This document shows, piece by piece, positions 8,581 to 17,086 of a DNA stretch of 64,000 nt; the stretch's first letter is position 1; each line of letters starts with the position of its first letter. The notes below the pieces were generated by a model. The model did not search any database and was not told where the DNA came from. It was given only the letters and a program-made list of their open reading frames with translations. Source of the DNA: Roseiarcus sp963781895 (GTDB lineage Bacteria > Pseudomonadota > Alphaproteobacteria > Rhizobiales > Beijerinckiaceae); contig CAWAIM010000031.1 of assembly GCA_963781895.1 (NCBI GenBank), positions 1 to 64,000 of the forward strand, read 5' to 3'. Both the position numbers and the translations under genes were made by a program.

Positions 8581-8865
8581 TCAGCCGCAGACCCGAACGC
8601 CGCCGCGCCACCAGCAGCGGCGGCCATAGGGGTGGGCATAGGGATGGTAATAGCCGTAACCATAGGCGGGATGGACCATGGGCGCGCCGTAGCCCATCGG
8701 ATGACAATGTCCGTAGGGTCCCCGAGTCCATCCGGGGCCGCAGCCCATCGCGGCAAGGGTGATACCCGTCGACGCGCCCGGCGGCGGGGCAAACGGCATC
8801 GCGTTCGCTGGGAGAGCGCTCAAACCCAAAAGCATAATCGCCGACGCCAAAAAAGCGCTTCGCAT
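8581..8865 (-). CDS. Small secreted GCGPGWTRGPYGHC-type protein
   Basis: 94 residues beginning at the ATG at 8865 with GGAGG just upstream. A signal peptide (hydrophobic LASAIMLLGLSALPANA) precedes a Gly/Tyr/His/Pro-rich mature part containing GCGPGWTRGPYGHCHP and ending RCWWRGGVRVCG. Small exported proteins with this Gly-Cys-Gly and Arg-Gly-Pro-Tyr-Gly pattern are common in Rhizobiales, but their function is unknown to me. The paired cysteines suggest disulphide bonds outside the cytoplasm. Confidence 0.75.
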   Translation of the reverse strand: MRSAFLASAIMLLGLSALPANAMPFAPPPGASTGITLAAMGCGPGWTRGPYGHCHPMGYGAPMVHPAYGYGYYHPYAHPYGRRCWWRGGVRVCG

Positions 8866-8970
8866 CGTCTTGACCTCCGAATCACAATGCCCAACCAGCA
8901 GAAACTAACGCGATTGCGGCTATTGCGATAGGCCGCCGACGAAGCGGCGACGCCCGGTCGCCGATTGCTG

Positions 8971-9468
8971 TCAACGCTTGCGCGGCTGGCGGTTGGGCCA
9001 TTTGACGATTCGGGCAGGCCAAAGCTCGGGCGCGAGGTCGTCCTCGCTGGCGCTGACCCGACCCCGAACCGAAACGCCAGCCTCGTGCACACTGTCGCGG
9101 GAACCCGAGACGAGCGGATGCCAATTCGGCAGATCGCGCCCTTCGGCGACCAAGCGGTAAGCGCAGGTGACCGGCAGCCAGCTCAGCGCGCGCACGGTCG
9201 TCGGCGTCAGTTTCACGCAGTCCGGAACGCGGCGGCGGCGGCGGCTGTAATCGCGACAGCGGCAGCCTTTGGCGTCCAATAACGTGCAGCCGATGTTGGT
9301 AAAATGAATGTCGCCGGTGTCTTCGTCCTCGAGCTTGATCAGGCAGCACCGCGCGCAGCCGTCGCACAGGCTTTCCCACTCGGCTATGTTCATCTCGTCG
9401 AGCGATTTGCGGCGCCAGAACGGCTCGGTCTCCGCGTCCTTAATCGTCATTTCGTCATTTTGAGCCAC
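8971..9468 (-). CDS. YcgN/UPF0260-family cysteine-cluster protein
   Basis: 165 residues. The cysteine cluster CDGCARCCLIK, followed by GCTLLDAKGCRCRDY and VPDC, and the block EPFWRRKSLDEMNIAEWESLC match the UPF0260/YcgN family, thought to bind zinc or iron-sulphur through these cysteines. The start is uncertain: the GTG at 9468 gives the length reported, while the in-frame ATG at 9450 gives 159 residues and resembles the E. coli homologue better. The function is not established. Confidence 0.85.
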   Translation of the reverse strand: MAQNDEMTIKDAETEPFWRRKSLDEMNIAEWESLCDGCARCCLIKLEDEDTGDIHFTNIGCTLLDAKGCRCRDYSRRRRRVPDCVKLTPTTVRALSWLPVTCAYRLVAEGRDLPNWHPLVSGSRDSVHEAGVSVRGRVSASEDDLAPELWPARIVKWPNRQPRKR

Positions 9469-9567
9469 TGCTCCAGGCCCCCAGCCTCAAAGCTGCTTAG
9501 GCCGGGCTCAACTTTATGTTAAGTCAGTTCCACGTTTTGGGCCACCTTTGGCCGCTAGTCGAGGGCG

Positions 9568-11832
9568 TTGGTGTCGAAGGCGCGTTTCAGTAGGCTGTTG
9601 AACGCCGTGTCGCGAGCCCTGCTCGCTTTCGACGCGTTGGTCGACTCGTCGATGTTCAGCGCCCGCCGCACGGTTCAGGGCGCTCTGCGCACGATCGACG
9701 CCGCGTCCGATCGTCTGCACGTGTCTGGCGCCCCTCGCGTTCTCATAGACCTAGCTTGCGAAGGATTGACCCTCGGCCTGGTCGGCCTGGTGGTCGCGCT
9801 GACGCTGGCCATTCCGGCGTTTCAAGAAACGGCGAACGAGGATTGGCTCAAGCGCGGAGACTTGGCGGTCACTTTCCTTGACCGCTACGGCGTTGAAGTC
9901 GGCAAGCGCGGCATCAAGCATGACGACGCCATTCCCTTCGAGGAATTGCCGGATTTCTTCATCAAGGCCGTTCTCGCCACCGAGGACCGGCGCTTCTTCA
10001 GCCATTTCGGCATCGACGTCGTGGGCACGATTCGCGCGCTCACCGTCAACGCCAAGGCGGCCGGCGTCGTCCAGGGCGGCTCGTCGATCACTCAGCAATT
10101 GGCCAAGAACCTGTTCCTGACCAACGAACGGTCGATTGAGCGCAAGATCAATGAGGCTTATCTGGCGCTGTGGCTCGAGCATCATCTGACGAAGAAGGAA
10201 ATTCTCAAGCTCTACCTCGATCGCGCTTACATGGGCGCGGGAGCTTTCGGCGTGCAGGCGGCGGCGCAGACGTATTTCGGCAAGTCGGCGCGCGACATCA
10301 ACCTGGCCGAAGCCGCGATGCTCGCAGGCTTGTTCAAGGCCCCGACCAAATACTCGCCGATCGTCAACCTGCCGGCGGCGCGCGCGCGCGCCAACGACGT
10401 CCTGAGCAATCTTGTCGACGCCGGATTCATGACCGAGGGGCAAGTCTACGCCGCCCGTCGCAATCCCGCGACGCCGATCGACCAGAACGGCCACATCAGC
10501 GCCGATTGGTATCTCGACTTCGCGTATGGCGAGGTGAAGGCGCTCGCCGACGCCGGGAAGCTCGGCGACAATCGTATTCTGGTGGTGCGCACAGGCCTCG
10601 ACGGCGCGCTTCAGACCAAGGCCGAGACGGCGATCGAAACCATGCTGCGCGACAAGGCCCCCGCCTATCACGCCCATCAGGCCGCGACCGTGATCGCGAC
10701 CACCGACGGCCTTGTGCGCGCGATGGTCGGCGGGCGCGACTACGGCGCGAGCCAGTTCAACCGCGCGACCGAGGCGGCGCGCCAGCCGGGCTCGTCGTTC
10801 AAGATCTTCGTCTACATGACCGCGCTTCTGACCGGGAAGTACCACGCCAACACGCCGGTCGACGCCTCGAGCGTCTGCATCGGCGACTATTGCGTGCACA
10901 ATTACCACGGCGAGAGCGGGGGAACCATGCCCCTCTATCGAGCCTTGGCGGAATCGTTCAACACCGCGGCGATCCGGATGTCGATCAAGATCGGCGAGTT
11001 CTATTGGCCGCCCAAGCAAAGCTACCACTTGGCCAAGATCGCGGCCCTGGGCCGCGCCAAGATCGTCCAGACGGCGCGGGCGATGGGCCTGACGACGCCG
11101 CTCGTCGACACGGTGTCGCTGCCGGTCGGCGCCGACGAAGTGAAGATGATCGACATGATCGCCGCCAACGCGACGCTCGCCAGCGGCGGAGTGCGCGTGA
11201 CGCCTTACGCCGCGATCGAGATCCGCAGCTCCGGCGGCAAGCTGATTTATACGCATGCGGCCGACAGCCGGCCGCCGATCCGCGCCCTGCCCGCGGACAA
11301 AGTCGCCGAAATGAACAACATCATGACGCACGTCGTGACCGAGGGCACCGGCCGCGCGGCGCAGATTCCCGGCCTCGTCATCTCCGGCAAGACCGGCACG
11401 ACCAACAACTCGACCAACGCCTGGTTCAACGCCTTCACCGGCAACCTGGTCGGCAGCGTCTGGTTCGGCAACGATGACAATTCGCCCTGTGGGAACATGA
11501 CCGGCGGGACGCTGCCGGCTCAGACCTGGCGCGAGATCATGGCCTTCGCCCACCAGGGCCTCGAAGCAAAGCCGCCGTTCGGCGTCGTCGCGCCGGCGCC
11601 CGTTCCGGGTGCCCCGGCGGCCGTCGCGGTCGGCGCGACCACGCCCGGCAGCGCCGAGGCGTCGCCGCCGGTCGTCGCCCTTTCGCCGCGGGCGACGAAG
11701 GCCATTCTCGACATCGGCGATCTGGCGAGGCAAGCGCAGAAGAGCAGTCAGGCGTTGGTCGTTCCCGCGGCGCGGCCCGCGGAGGACGCAGGCGGCGTCA
11801 GCATGATGCGCGCGGGCGTGGCCTCGCCCTGA
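9568..11832 (+). CDS. Class A penicillin-binding protein (glycosyltransferase/transpeptidase)
   Basis: 754 residues, a bifunctional peptidoglycan synthase of the inner membrane. One N-terminal membrane segment (LGLVGLVVALTLAIPAF) is followed by a GT51 domain with ATEDRRFFSHFGID and GGSSITQQLAKNLFL. The transpeptidase domain then shows the catalytic serine in QPGSSFKIF, the second motif in AESFNTAAI and KTG in SGKTGTTNNSTNAWF. The tail is Ala/Pro-rich. Translation probably starts at the TTG at 9568 or the GTG at 9571, with GAGGG just upstream. A second class A PBP lies at 21856-24127; the two share domains but differ clearly in sequence, so they are not recent duplicates. Confidence 0.93.
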   Translation: MVSKARFSRLLNAVSRALLAFDALVDSSMFSARRTVQGALRTIDAASDRLHVSGAPRVLIDLACEGLTLGLVGLVVALTLAIPAFQETANEDWLKRGDLAVTFLDRYGVEVGKRGIKHDDAIPFEELPDFFIKAVLATEDRRFFSHFGIDVVGTIRALTVNAKAAGVVQGGSSITQQLAKNLFLTNERSIERKINEAYLALWLEHHLTKKEILKLYLDRAYMGAGAFGVQAAAQTYFGKSARDINLAEAAMLAGLFKAPTKYSPIVNLPAARARANDVLSNLVDAGFMTEGQVYAARRNPATPIDQNGHISADWYLDFAYGEVKALADAGKLGDNRILVVRTGLDGALQTKAETAIETMLRDKAPAYHAHQAATVIATTDGLVRAMVGGRDYGASQFNRATEAARQPGSSFKIFVYMTALLTGKYHANTPVDASSVCIGDYCVHNYHGESGGTMPLYRALAESFNTAAIRMSIKIGEFYWPPKQSYHLAKIAALGRAKIVQTARAMGLTTPLVDTVSLPVGADEVKMIDMIAANATLASGGVRVTPYAAIEIRSSGGKLIYTHAADSRPPIRALPADKVAEMNNIMTHVVTEGTGRAAQIPGLVISGKTGTTNNSTNAWFNAFTGNLVGSVWFGNDDNSPCGNMTGGTLPAQTWREIMAFAHQGLEAKPPFGVVAPAPVPGAPAAVAVGATTPGSAEASPPVVALSPRATKAILDIGDLARQAQKSSQALVVPAARPAEDAGGVSMMRAGVASP

Positions 11833-11935
11833 GCCGACCGGCGGCCGACGCGGAGCGCGGGCGTCAACGGGCGCTTGACTTCATGCGCGGGGCTCGGGCT
11901 TATCGGCTCGCTGGGCGGGCGGGAAGCGTTGTCGC

Positions 11936-12517
11936 GTGACCATTTTTGTGAAGGCCTTTCTGGCTTGCGCGATCGGTGTGGCCGTCGGCCTCGCGGCGAG
12001 CGCCTATGCGCTGTCCGGCGCCAGTCCGTTCGACCGCGTGCGGCTGGGCCCGTGGGAAATCGAGGCTCATGCAGGCTCGTTGGACGCCGACCCCTACACG
12101 CGCGCGAGCGTGGAGCGCAGCGGCGAAATCCCGCTGGCGGTCGGCGAAGGCCTTCAACTGATCGCGCGCGACGACGACGACGGACGCCCGCTCGACGCGC
12201 GTTGCGTTTACCGAGTCGGTCCGCGCGTGCCGGCGGCGCGCTACTGGACGCTCGGCGTCGTCGATCCCGAAGGCTGGCCGATCGAAAACGCGGCGCAGCG
12301 CTACGGCTTCCGTTCGTCTGAAATCCTGCGCGCCGCCAATGGCGATTTCGCTATCACGATCTCCAGCGAAGCCGCTCCGGGCAATTGGCTCCCGGTCGGC
12401 GCGCCCGGGCCGTTCGCGCTCGCGCTCAGGCTCTACGACACGCCTCTCGGCGCGACGGCCGGCGGCATCGAGAAGTCCGCCACGCCGCATGTCGCCCGGA
12501 TCGGTTGCGCATGGTGA
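11936..12517 (+). CDS. DUF1214-domain envelope protein
   Basis: 193 residues from a GTG at 11936. One N-terminal hydrophobic segment (FLACAIGVAVGLAASAYAL) is followed by a domain ending in WLPVGAPGPFALALRLYDTP, the conserved C-terminal core of DUF1214 proteins. The stop codon overlaps the next gene (ATGGTGA at 12511-12517), so the two are translationally coupled. DUF1214 and DUF1254 genes often sit side by side in Rhizobiales. The biochemical role is unknown. Confidence 0.75.
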   Translation: MTIFVKAFLACAIGVAVGLAASAYALSGASPFDRVRLGPWEIEAHAGSLDADPYTRASVERSGEIPLAVGEGLQLIARDDDDGRPLDARCVYRVGPRVPAARYWTLGVVDPEGWPIENAAQRYGFRSSEILRAANGDFAITISSEAAPGNWLPVGAPGPFALALRLYDTPLGATAGGIEKSATPHVARIGCAW

Positions 12518-13087
12518 GACGCTTTGGCTTCGGCGAGGCGGCTGTCTATATCGCCGCGACGGTGATCGTCGCCGCGCTCGTTCATCTCGTCGTGGTGCTC
12601 GTCCTGCCCATCGTCGCAACGCGGGACGCCTTCGCCCGGCTGGCTCCGCTCGGACCGCTGGGTCTAGACTCTCGCGCTGCCGCGCGCAAGCCCGACCGAG
12701 AAGACGCTGCCTTACGCCGATCCGGCCCTCGCCTTGGCCTTCTGCCGCTATGATCTGGCCTCCGGCCCCATTCGCGTGACCGCGCCGGTCGGTCGCGCCT
12801 TCGCCTCAATCTCGTTTCACACCCGTCGCGGCCTGGTGTTCTATGCCCTTACCGACAAGGCCGCGACCCACGGCGTCATCGATGCGGTGCTGGCGACGCC
12901 CAACGACATCCGGGCGCTGGAGGCGCATGACGATGAGGACGATCCTTCGCGCGATTTGCGCATCGCCGCTCCCGCGCCCGAGGGCTATGTGGTGATGCGG
13001 GTCTTCAGCGAGCTGCCCAGCCTCTATCCCGAGGCCGAGGCGCAGGCCAAACAACTGGTCTGCAAACCAGAGCCAATTCCGCAGTGA
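12511..13087 (+). CDS. DUF1254-type membrane-anchored protein, frameshifted near 12670
   Basis: Starts at the ATG at 12511 inside the end of the DUF1214 gene. The first frame encodes a hydrophobic anchor (AAVYIAATVIVAALVHLVVV) and TRDAFARLAPLGPLG. At about 12670 the sense moves to the next frame, which reads LPRASPTEKTLPYADP, then AFCRYDLASGPIRVTAPVG and continues to the stop at 13085-13087. The joined product would be about 190 residues, as expected for the short DUF1254 partner of a DUF1214 gene. Because both halves look conserved, a single-base sequence error is as likely as a real mutation. Confidence 0.7.
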
Positions 13088-13172
13088 GCGGGCATGATCA
13101 ATGGACTTTCCCGCGCATCGGCGCGAGACTGCCGCCGAGGGGCAAGCGCTCGGCCACGCAGGACGTCGACCA

Positions 13173-14102
13173 TTGACCACGCTGCTGATCAGCCACCCGG
13201 ATTGCCTGGCGCATGACATGGGCGAGGGACATCCCGAGCGGCCCGACCGACTGCGGGCGATCGAGCGGGCCTTGGAGAGCGAGTCATTCCAGATGCTGGC
13301 GCGCGACGCCGCCCCGCGCGCGGACATTTCGGCGATCGCCCGGGTTCATCCGCTCGACTATATCGAGGCGATCCGCGCGGCGGCGCCGAAGCAGGGTCTG
13401 ACCGCGATCGACCAGGACACTTTCCTGTCGCCCGGCTCATTCGAAGCCGCTCTTCGCGCGGCCGGCGGCGCGATATTCGCTGTCGACGAGGTGATGACCG
13501 GCAAGACCACAAACGCATTCGTCGCCACGCGGCCGCCCGGCCACCATGCCGAAGTCGCAACGCCGATGGGCTTCTGCTTCTTCAACAATGCCGCGATCGC
13601 CGCGCGCCAGGCGCAGGCGGTCCACGGCGCCGAGCGCGTCGCGATCGTCGATTTCGACGTCCATCACGGCAACGGCACCCAACATATCTTCTGGGACGAT
13701 CGAACCGTCACCTACGCCTCGACGCACGAGATGCCGCACTATCCCGGCACGGGGTCGATCGGCGAGCGCGGCGAGCACAGTCAGATCGTCAATGCTCCCT
13801 TACGCGCCGGCGACGCCGGCGAACAATTCCGCGAGGCGATGGATGTCGCGATCCTGCCGCGGATCGAAGCCTTCTCCCCCGATCTCATCATCATCTCGGC
13901 CGGCTTCGACGCCCATCAGCGCGATCCGCTCGGCAATATCAACCTAGTCGAGGCGGACTATGTCTGGATAACCAGACGCCTGATGGAGATTGCGCGGCGA
14001 AGTTGCGGCGGCCGCGTGGTCTCGGTGCTGGAAGGCGGCTACGACCTCAACAGCCTCGCCCGCTCGGTCGCCGCGCATGTCGGCGCGCTGATGGAGGGGT
14101 GA
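13173..14102 (+). CDS. Histone deacetylase-family (class II HDAC-like) amidohydrolase
   Basis: 309 residues from a TTG at 13173 with AGGAC upstream; an ATG at 13101 would add 24 residues that do not look conserved. Hallmarks of the arginase/deacetylase fold are present: HPERPDRLRAIERAL near the N-terminus, RPPGHHAEVATPMGFCFFNN, the zinc-binding DFDVHHGNGTQ, SAGFDAHQRDPLG and EGGYDLNSLA. Bacterial members hydrolyse acetylated amines such as acetylpolyamines; the substrate here is unknown. Cytoplasmic. Confidence 0.92.
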   Translation: MTTLLISHPDCLAHDMGEGHPERPDRLRAIERALESESFQMLARDAAPRADISAIARVHPLDYIEAIRAAAPKQGLTAIDQDTFLSPGSFEAALRAAGGAIFAVDEVMTGKTTNAFVATRPPGHHAEVATPMGFCFFNNAAIAARQAQAVHGAERVAIVDFDVHHGNGTQHIFWDDRTVTYASTHEMPHYPGTGSIGERGEHSQIVNAPLRAGDAGEQFREAMDVAILPRIEAFSPDLIIISAGFDAHQRDPLGNINLVEADYVWITRRLMEIARRSCGGRVVSVLEGGYDLNSLARSVAAHVGALMEG

Positions 14103-14118
14103 GCGCGCGCTCCCGTCC

Positions 14119-15411
14119 TCACCCGTCGATCGGCTCCACCGCGGCGATCTCGATGCCGAAACCCGCGAGGCCGACGTAACTGCGCGGATTGTCGGTGCGC
14201 AACCGGATCGACGAGACGCCGAGGTCGCGAAGGATCTGGGCGCCGAGGCCGATTTCGCGCCATTCCTTGGCCCGCGCGCCATCCGACTCGGTCGCCTCGG
14301 CGCCGGCGAGGTTGGCCGGCACGCCCGCGGCGCCGTCGCGCAAATAGATCAGGGCGCCGCGTCCCTCCGCCTTGAAACGCCTGAGGACACGGTCGACCAC
14401 TCCGCCGCCGAAAATGTCGCCGATAATGTCGGCTCGATGAAGGCGCGCCGGCACGTCGCGGCCGTCGCCGATCGATCCGTGGACGAAGGCAAAATGCAGG
14501 ACCGGATCGAATCGCGTGCGATAGGCGTAACCCGTCAGCTCGCCGATCGGGGTCTTGACAGGGAAGGCGGCGACGCGTTCGACCAGCTTCTCGCGCGCCT
14601 GCCGGTAGGCGATGAGATCGGCGACCGAAATATGCTTCACCTTATGCCGTTCGGCGAAGGCCTCGATCTGCGGCCCGACCATCACCGTGCCGTCGTCGTT
14701 GGCGAGTTCGCAGATCACCGCGACCGGCGGCAGGCCGGCGAGTTTGCACAGGTCGACCGCGGCCTCGGTGTGGCCTGAACGCATCAGCACGCCGCCGTCC
14801 TTGGCGACCAGCGGGAACACGTGGCCCGGCCGCACGAAGTCGCTCGCGCCCATGTTGCCGTTGGCGAGCGCGCGCACGGTGTTGGCGCGCTGCTCGGCGG
14901 AAATGCCGGTGGTCAAGCCGTGCTTGACGTCGACCGAGACGGTGAAGGCGGTGCCGAGCGGCGCGTCGTTGATCGCCACCATCGGCGAAAGGTGGAGGCG
15001 GCGCGCGTCGTCGGCGGTCAGCGGCGCGCAGACGATGCCGCAGCAATTGCGGATGATGAACGCCATCTTCTCGGTCGTGCACAGCGAGGCCGCGACAATG
15101 AGGTCGCCCTCATTCTCGCGATCGTCGTCGTCGGTGACGGCGACGATCTCGCCGCGCCCGAACGCCTCGATGGCGGCTGTGACGGTGTCGTGCATGTCGT
15201 GCCCCTTGTCCGACTTCGGCGCGCGCAGCAGAAAATCGTTCGGCGTGACCGCGCCCCGCGTCTCGGCGACGACCCGCTCGGCCGTCTCGCGCGACAGCCA
15301 GGCGCCGTCCTCGCGGCAGATCAGCGTCACCGCGCCGGGCGACACCCCGATGCGGCGCGCGAAATCCGCCCGCGTGATCCTGTTGCGCTTGAGCCAGGCG
15401 CCGAGTTTCAT
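14119..15411 (-). CDS. ribB: HTH - RibB - degenerate RibA fusion (3,4-dihydroxy-2-butanone 4-phosphate synthase)
   Basis: 430 residues from the ATG at 15411. Residues 1-60 form an XRE-like helix-turn-helix (ITRADFARRIGVSPGAVTLI). The middle is a full RibB domain making the four-carbon riboflavin precursor from ribulose 5-phosphate: TDDDDRENEGDLIVAA, RPGHVFPLVAKDGGVL and RSGHTEAAVDLCKLAG. The C-terminal part aligns with GTP cyclohydrolase II, but the zinc and catalytic region is lost: where active enzymes have HSECLTGD and RCDCG, this has HRADIIGD and VVDRV. It is therefore unlikely to hydrolyse GTP and resembles the RibX domain of RibBX proteins. The HTH hints at autoregulation or DNA binding, which is inference. 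Confidence 0.9.
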   Translation of the reverse strand: MKLGAWLKRNRITRADFARRIGVSPGAVTLICREDGAWLSRETAERVVAETRGAVTPNDFLLRAPKSDKGHDMHDTVTAAIEAFGRGEIVAVTDDDDRENEGDLIVAASLCTTEKMAFIIRNCCGIVCAPLTADDARRLHLSPMVAINDAPLGTAFTVSVDVKHGLTTGISAEQRANTVRALANGNMGASDFVRPGHVFPLVAKDGGVLMRSGHTEAAVDLCKLAGLPPVAVICELANDDGTVMVGPQIEAFAERHKVKHISVADLIAYRQAREKLVERVAAFPVKTPIGELTGYAYRTRFDPVLHFAFVHGSIGDGRDVPARLHRADIIGDIFGGGVVDRVLRRFKAEGRGALIYLRDGAAGVPANLAGAEATESDGARAKEWREIGLGAQILRDLGVSSIRLRTDNPRSYVGLAGFGIEIAAVEPIDG

Positions 15412-15509
15412 GACGCTAAAGTAGGCGCCCAAGGTGTTTTGCGCAACTCAACAGGCTCGGTAAATCGCCGCGCCTGCCGCGGCGCGGGACCAAGCTCGTT
15501 GAGCGCAAC

Positions 15510-16505
15510 TCAATGTATCCGGATCAGCATCTTGCCGAAGTTCCCGCCATGCAGCAGGTCGACCAGCGCCTGCGGCGCGTTTTCGAGGCCGTCGCGAATC
15601 GTCTCGCGCCAGATCAGCCGCCTGGCCGCGACATGACCGACGAGTTCGCCGATCGCCTGCGGCCACAGATTCAAGTGATCCGAGACGATGAAGCCCTCGA
15701 TCTTGATGCGCTTGACGAGAATGATGCCCATGTCGGGCAGCGCCGTCGGCGCGCCCTCGTAGGAAGCGATGAGGCCGCAAATCGCGGCGCGGGCAAAATC
15801 GTTGAGCCGCCGCAACGCCTGCTGGAACGGCTCGCCGCCGACGTTCTCGAACAGCCCGTCGACGCCATTGGGCAGCGCCGCCTTCAGCTCCTGGGCGAAT
15901 TGCGGCGACTTGTGATCGGCGCAGGCCGCGTAGCCCAGCTCCTTGACCGCATAGGCGCATTTCTCCTTTCCCCCGGCGATGCCGACCGCCCGCGCGCCAG
16001 CGTGACGGGCAAGCTGGCCGACCACCGAGCCGACCGCGCCGGTCGCGGCCGAGACCAGCACCGTCTCGCCGGCCTTGGGCGCGATGATCTTGTTGAGGCC
16101 GTACCAGGCGGTGACGCCCGGCATCCCGACCGGCCCGAGATAGGCCTGGATCGGGATCGCCTTGGCGTCGACCACGTTGAAGCCGCTCCCGTCGCTGACC
16201 GAATAGAGCTGCCAGCCGCCCGGGCCGACGACCGCGTCGCCCGGCTTGAAGCGCGGGTTGTTGGACGCCTCGACGATCCCGACCGCGCCGCCGCCCATCA
16301 CCGCGCCGACCTCCTGCGGCTTGGCGTAGGACTTCGCGTCGCTGAGCCGCCCGCGCATGTAGGGGTCGAGCGACAGAAATTCGTGGCGCACCAGAACCTG
16401 GCCTGCCCCGAGCGCCGGAACCGGCGTCTCGACGAGGCGGAAATTGGCCGGCGAAACCTTGTCGGCCGGGCGGTGGTCGAGCACAACTTGCGAATTCATC
16501 GGCAT
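15510..16505 (-). CDS. Zinc-free MDR NADP-dependent oxidoreductase (CurA/LTB4-dehydrogenase-like)
   Basis: 331 residues. The N-terminal segment LSLDPYMRGRLSD, the nucleotide loop SAATGAVGSVVGQLA, and LFENVGGEPFQQALRRL match the leukotriene B4 12-hydroxydehydrogenase/curcumin reductase subfamily of medium-chain reductases, which reduce alpha,beta-unsaturated carbonyls with NADPH and need no zinc. ATGs at 16505 and 16499 are both possible starts. Cytoplasmic, monocistronic by context. Confidence 0.9.
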   Translation of the reverse strand: MPMNSQVVLDHRPADKVSPANFRLVETPVPALGAGQVLVRHEFLSLDPYMRGRLSDAKSYAKPQEVGAVMGGGAVGIVEASNNPRFKPGDAVVGPGGWQLYSVSDGSGFNVVDAKAIPIQAYLGPVGMPGVTAWYGLNKIIAPKAGETVLVSAATGAVGSVVGQLARHAGARAVGIAGGKEKCAYAVKELGYAACADHKSPQFAQELKAALPNGVDGLFENVGGEPFQQALRRLNDFARAAICGLIASYEGAPTALPDMGIILVKRIKIEGFIVSDHLNLWPQAIGELVGHVAARRLIWRETIRDGLENAPQALVDLLHGGNFGKMLIRIH

Positions 16506-17086
16506 GGGGGCGTCTCCTGAGGCGAGCGTTCTGGCGCGGCTTTGCGCGCGAGCTTAAAGCATGCCGGCGCTGGAGGGAAAAGCGCGCGTGTCGCTCCCGC
16601 GCTCGCGCCGCCCCGCCCGGCGCCAACGACCAGGCGGACACGACGCCGACGCCAGGCGGAGACGGCGCCTCAGCGACACGACAGCGGCGCCAGCACGTCA
16701 TTCATGCCAACTTAGCGGAATAGACGCCCATCGCCGTTTTCAGCCTTTTCAACGGCTTGGCCGGTCACGGCCGCGTTTTCCGTCCCCCGCGCTGTTCCGG
16801 GGCGGCGTGCGGCGGGGGCAAGATCACAATCGTCAATTTCTGTCAATCAGAACAATGATAGCACAGTTTCTGAAATTTGGAAACAGACGAGGCGAAAGAT
16901 ATTTCGGCCGCGCCCGATGAGGCCTCGACCCTGGGCGCCATTCCGACGTTAAGCGCACGGGAGGGCCGAAGCGGCTGCCGGGCATGGGACGCGGAGCGAA
17001 GTTTGGATTCACGACCCGAGCGTCCGCTCGACTTTCCCCGCCGTTTCGACGATGATCCCGGCAGCCTCTGCGAAGGAGGACGCGCC
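16506..17086. other. Intergenic region with a dispersed repeat copy
   Basis: About 580 bases without a supported gene. 16681-16759 is the minus-strand copy of a repeat found twice more in the window. The rest includes an AT-richer stretch (16830-16880) that may hold the promoter of the downstream cyclase-like locus; I cannot mark -35/-10 boxes with confidence. Confidence 0.5.
16681..16759 (-). repeat. Dispersed repeat R1, copy A
   Basis: On the minus strand it reads GTTGAAAAGGCTGAAAAC followed by GGCGATGGGCGTCTATTCC and, 20 bases on, GGCATGAATGACG. It shares a roughly 75-base core with 46802-46877 and 56725-56800. Confidence 0.8.

Noticed and set aside
12660..12740. Programmed frameshift in the DUF1254 gene
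   Set aside because: No slippery heptamer or downstream structure is apparent, and similar breaks recur in many unrelated genes. An indel is simpler.
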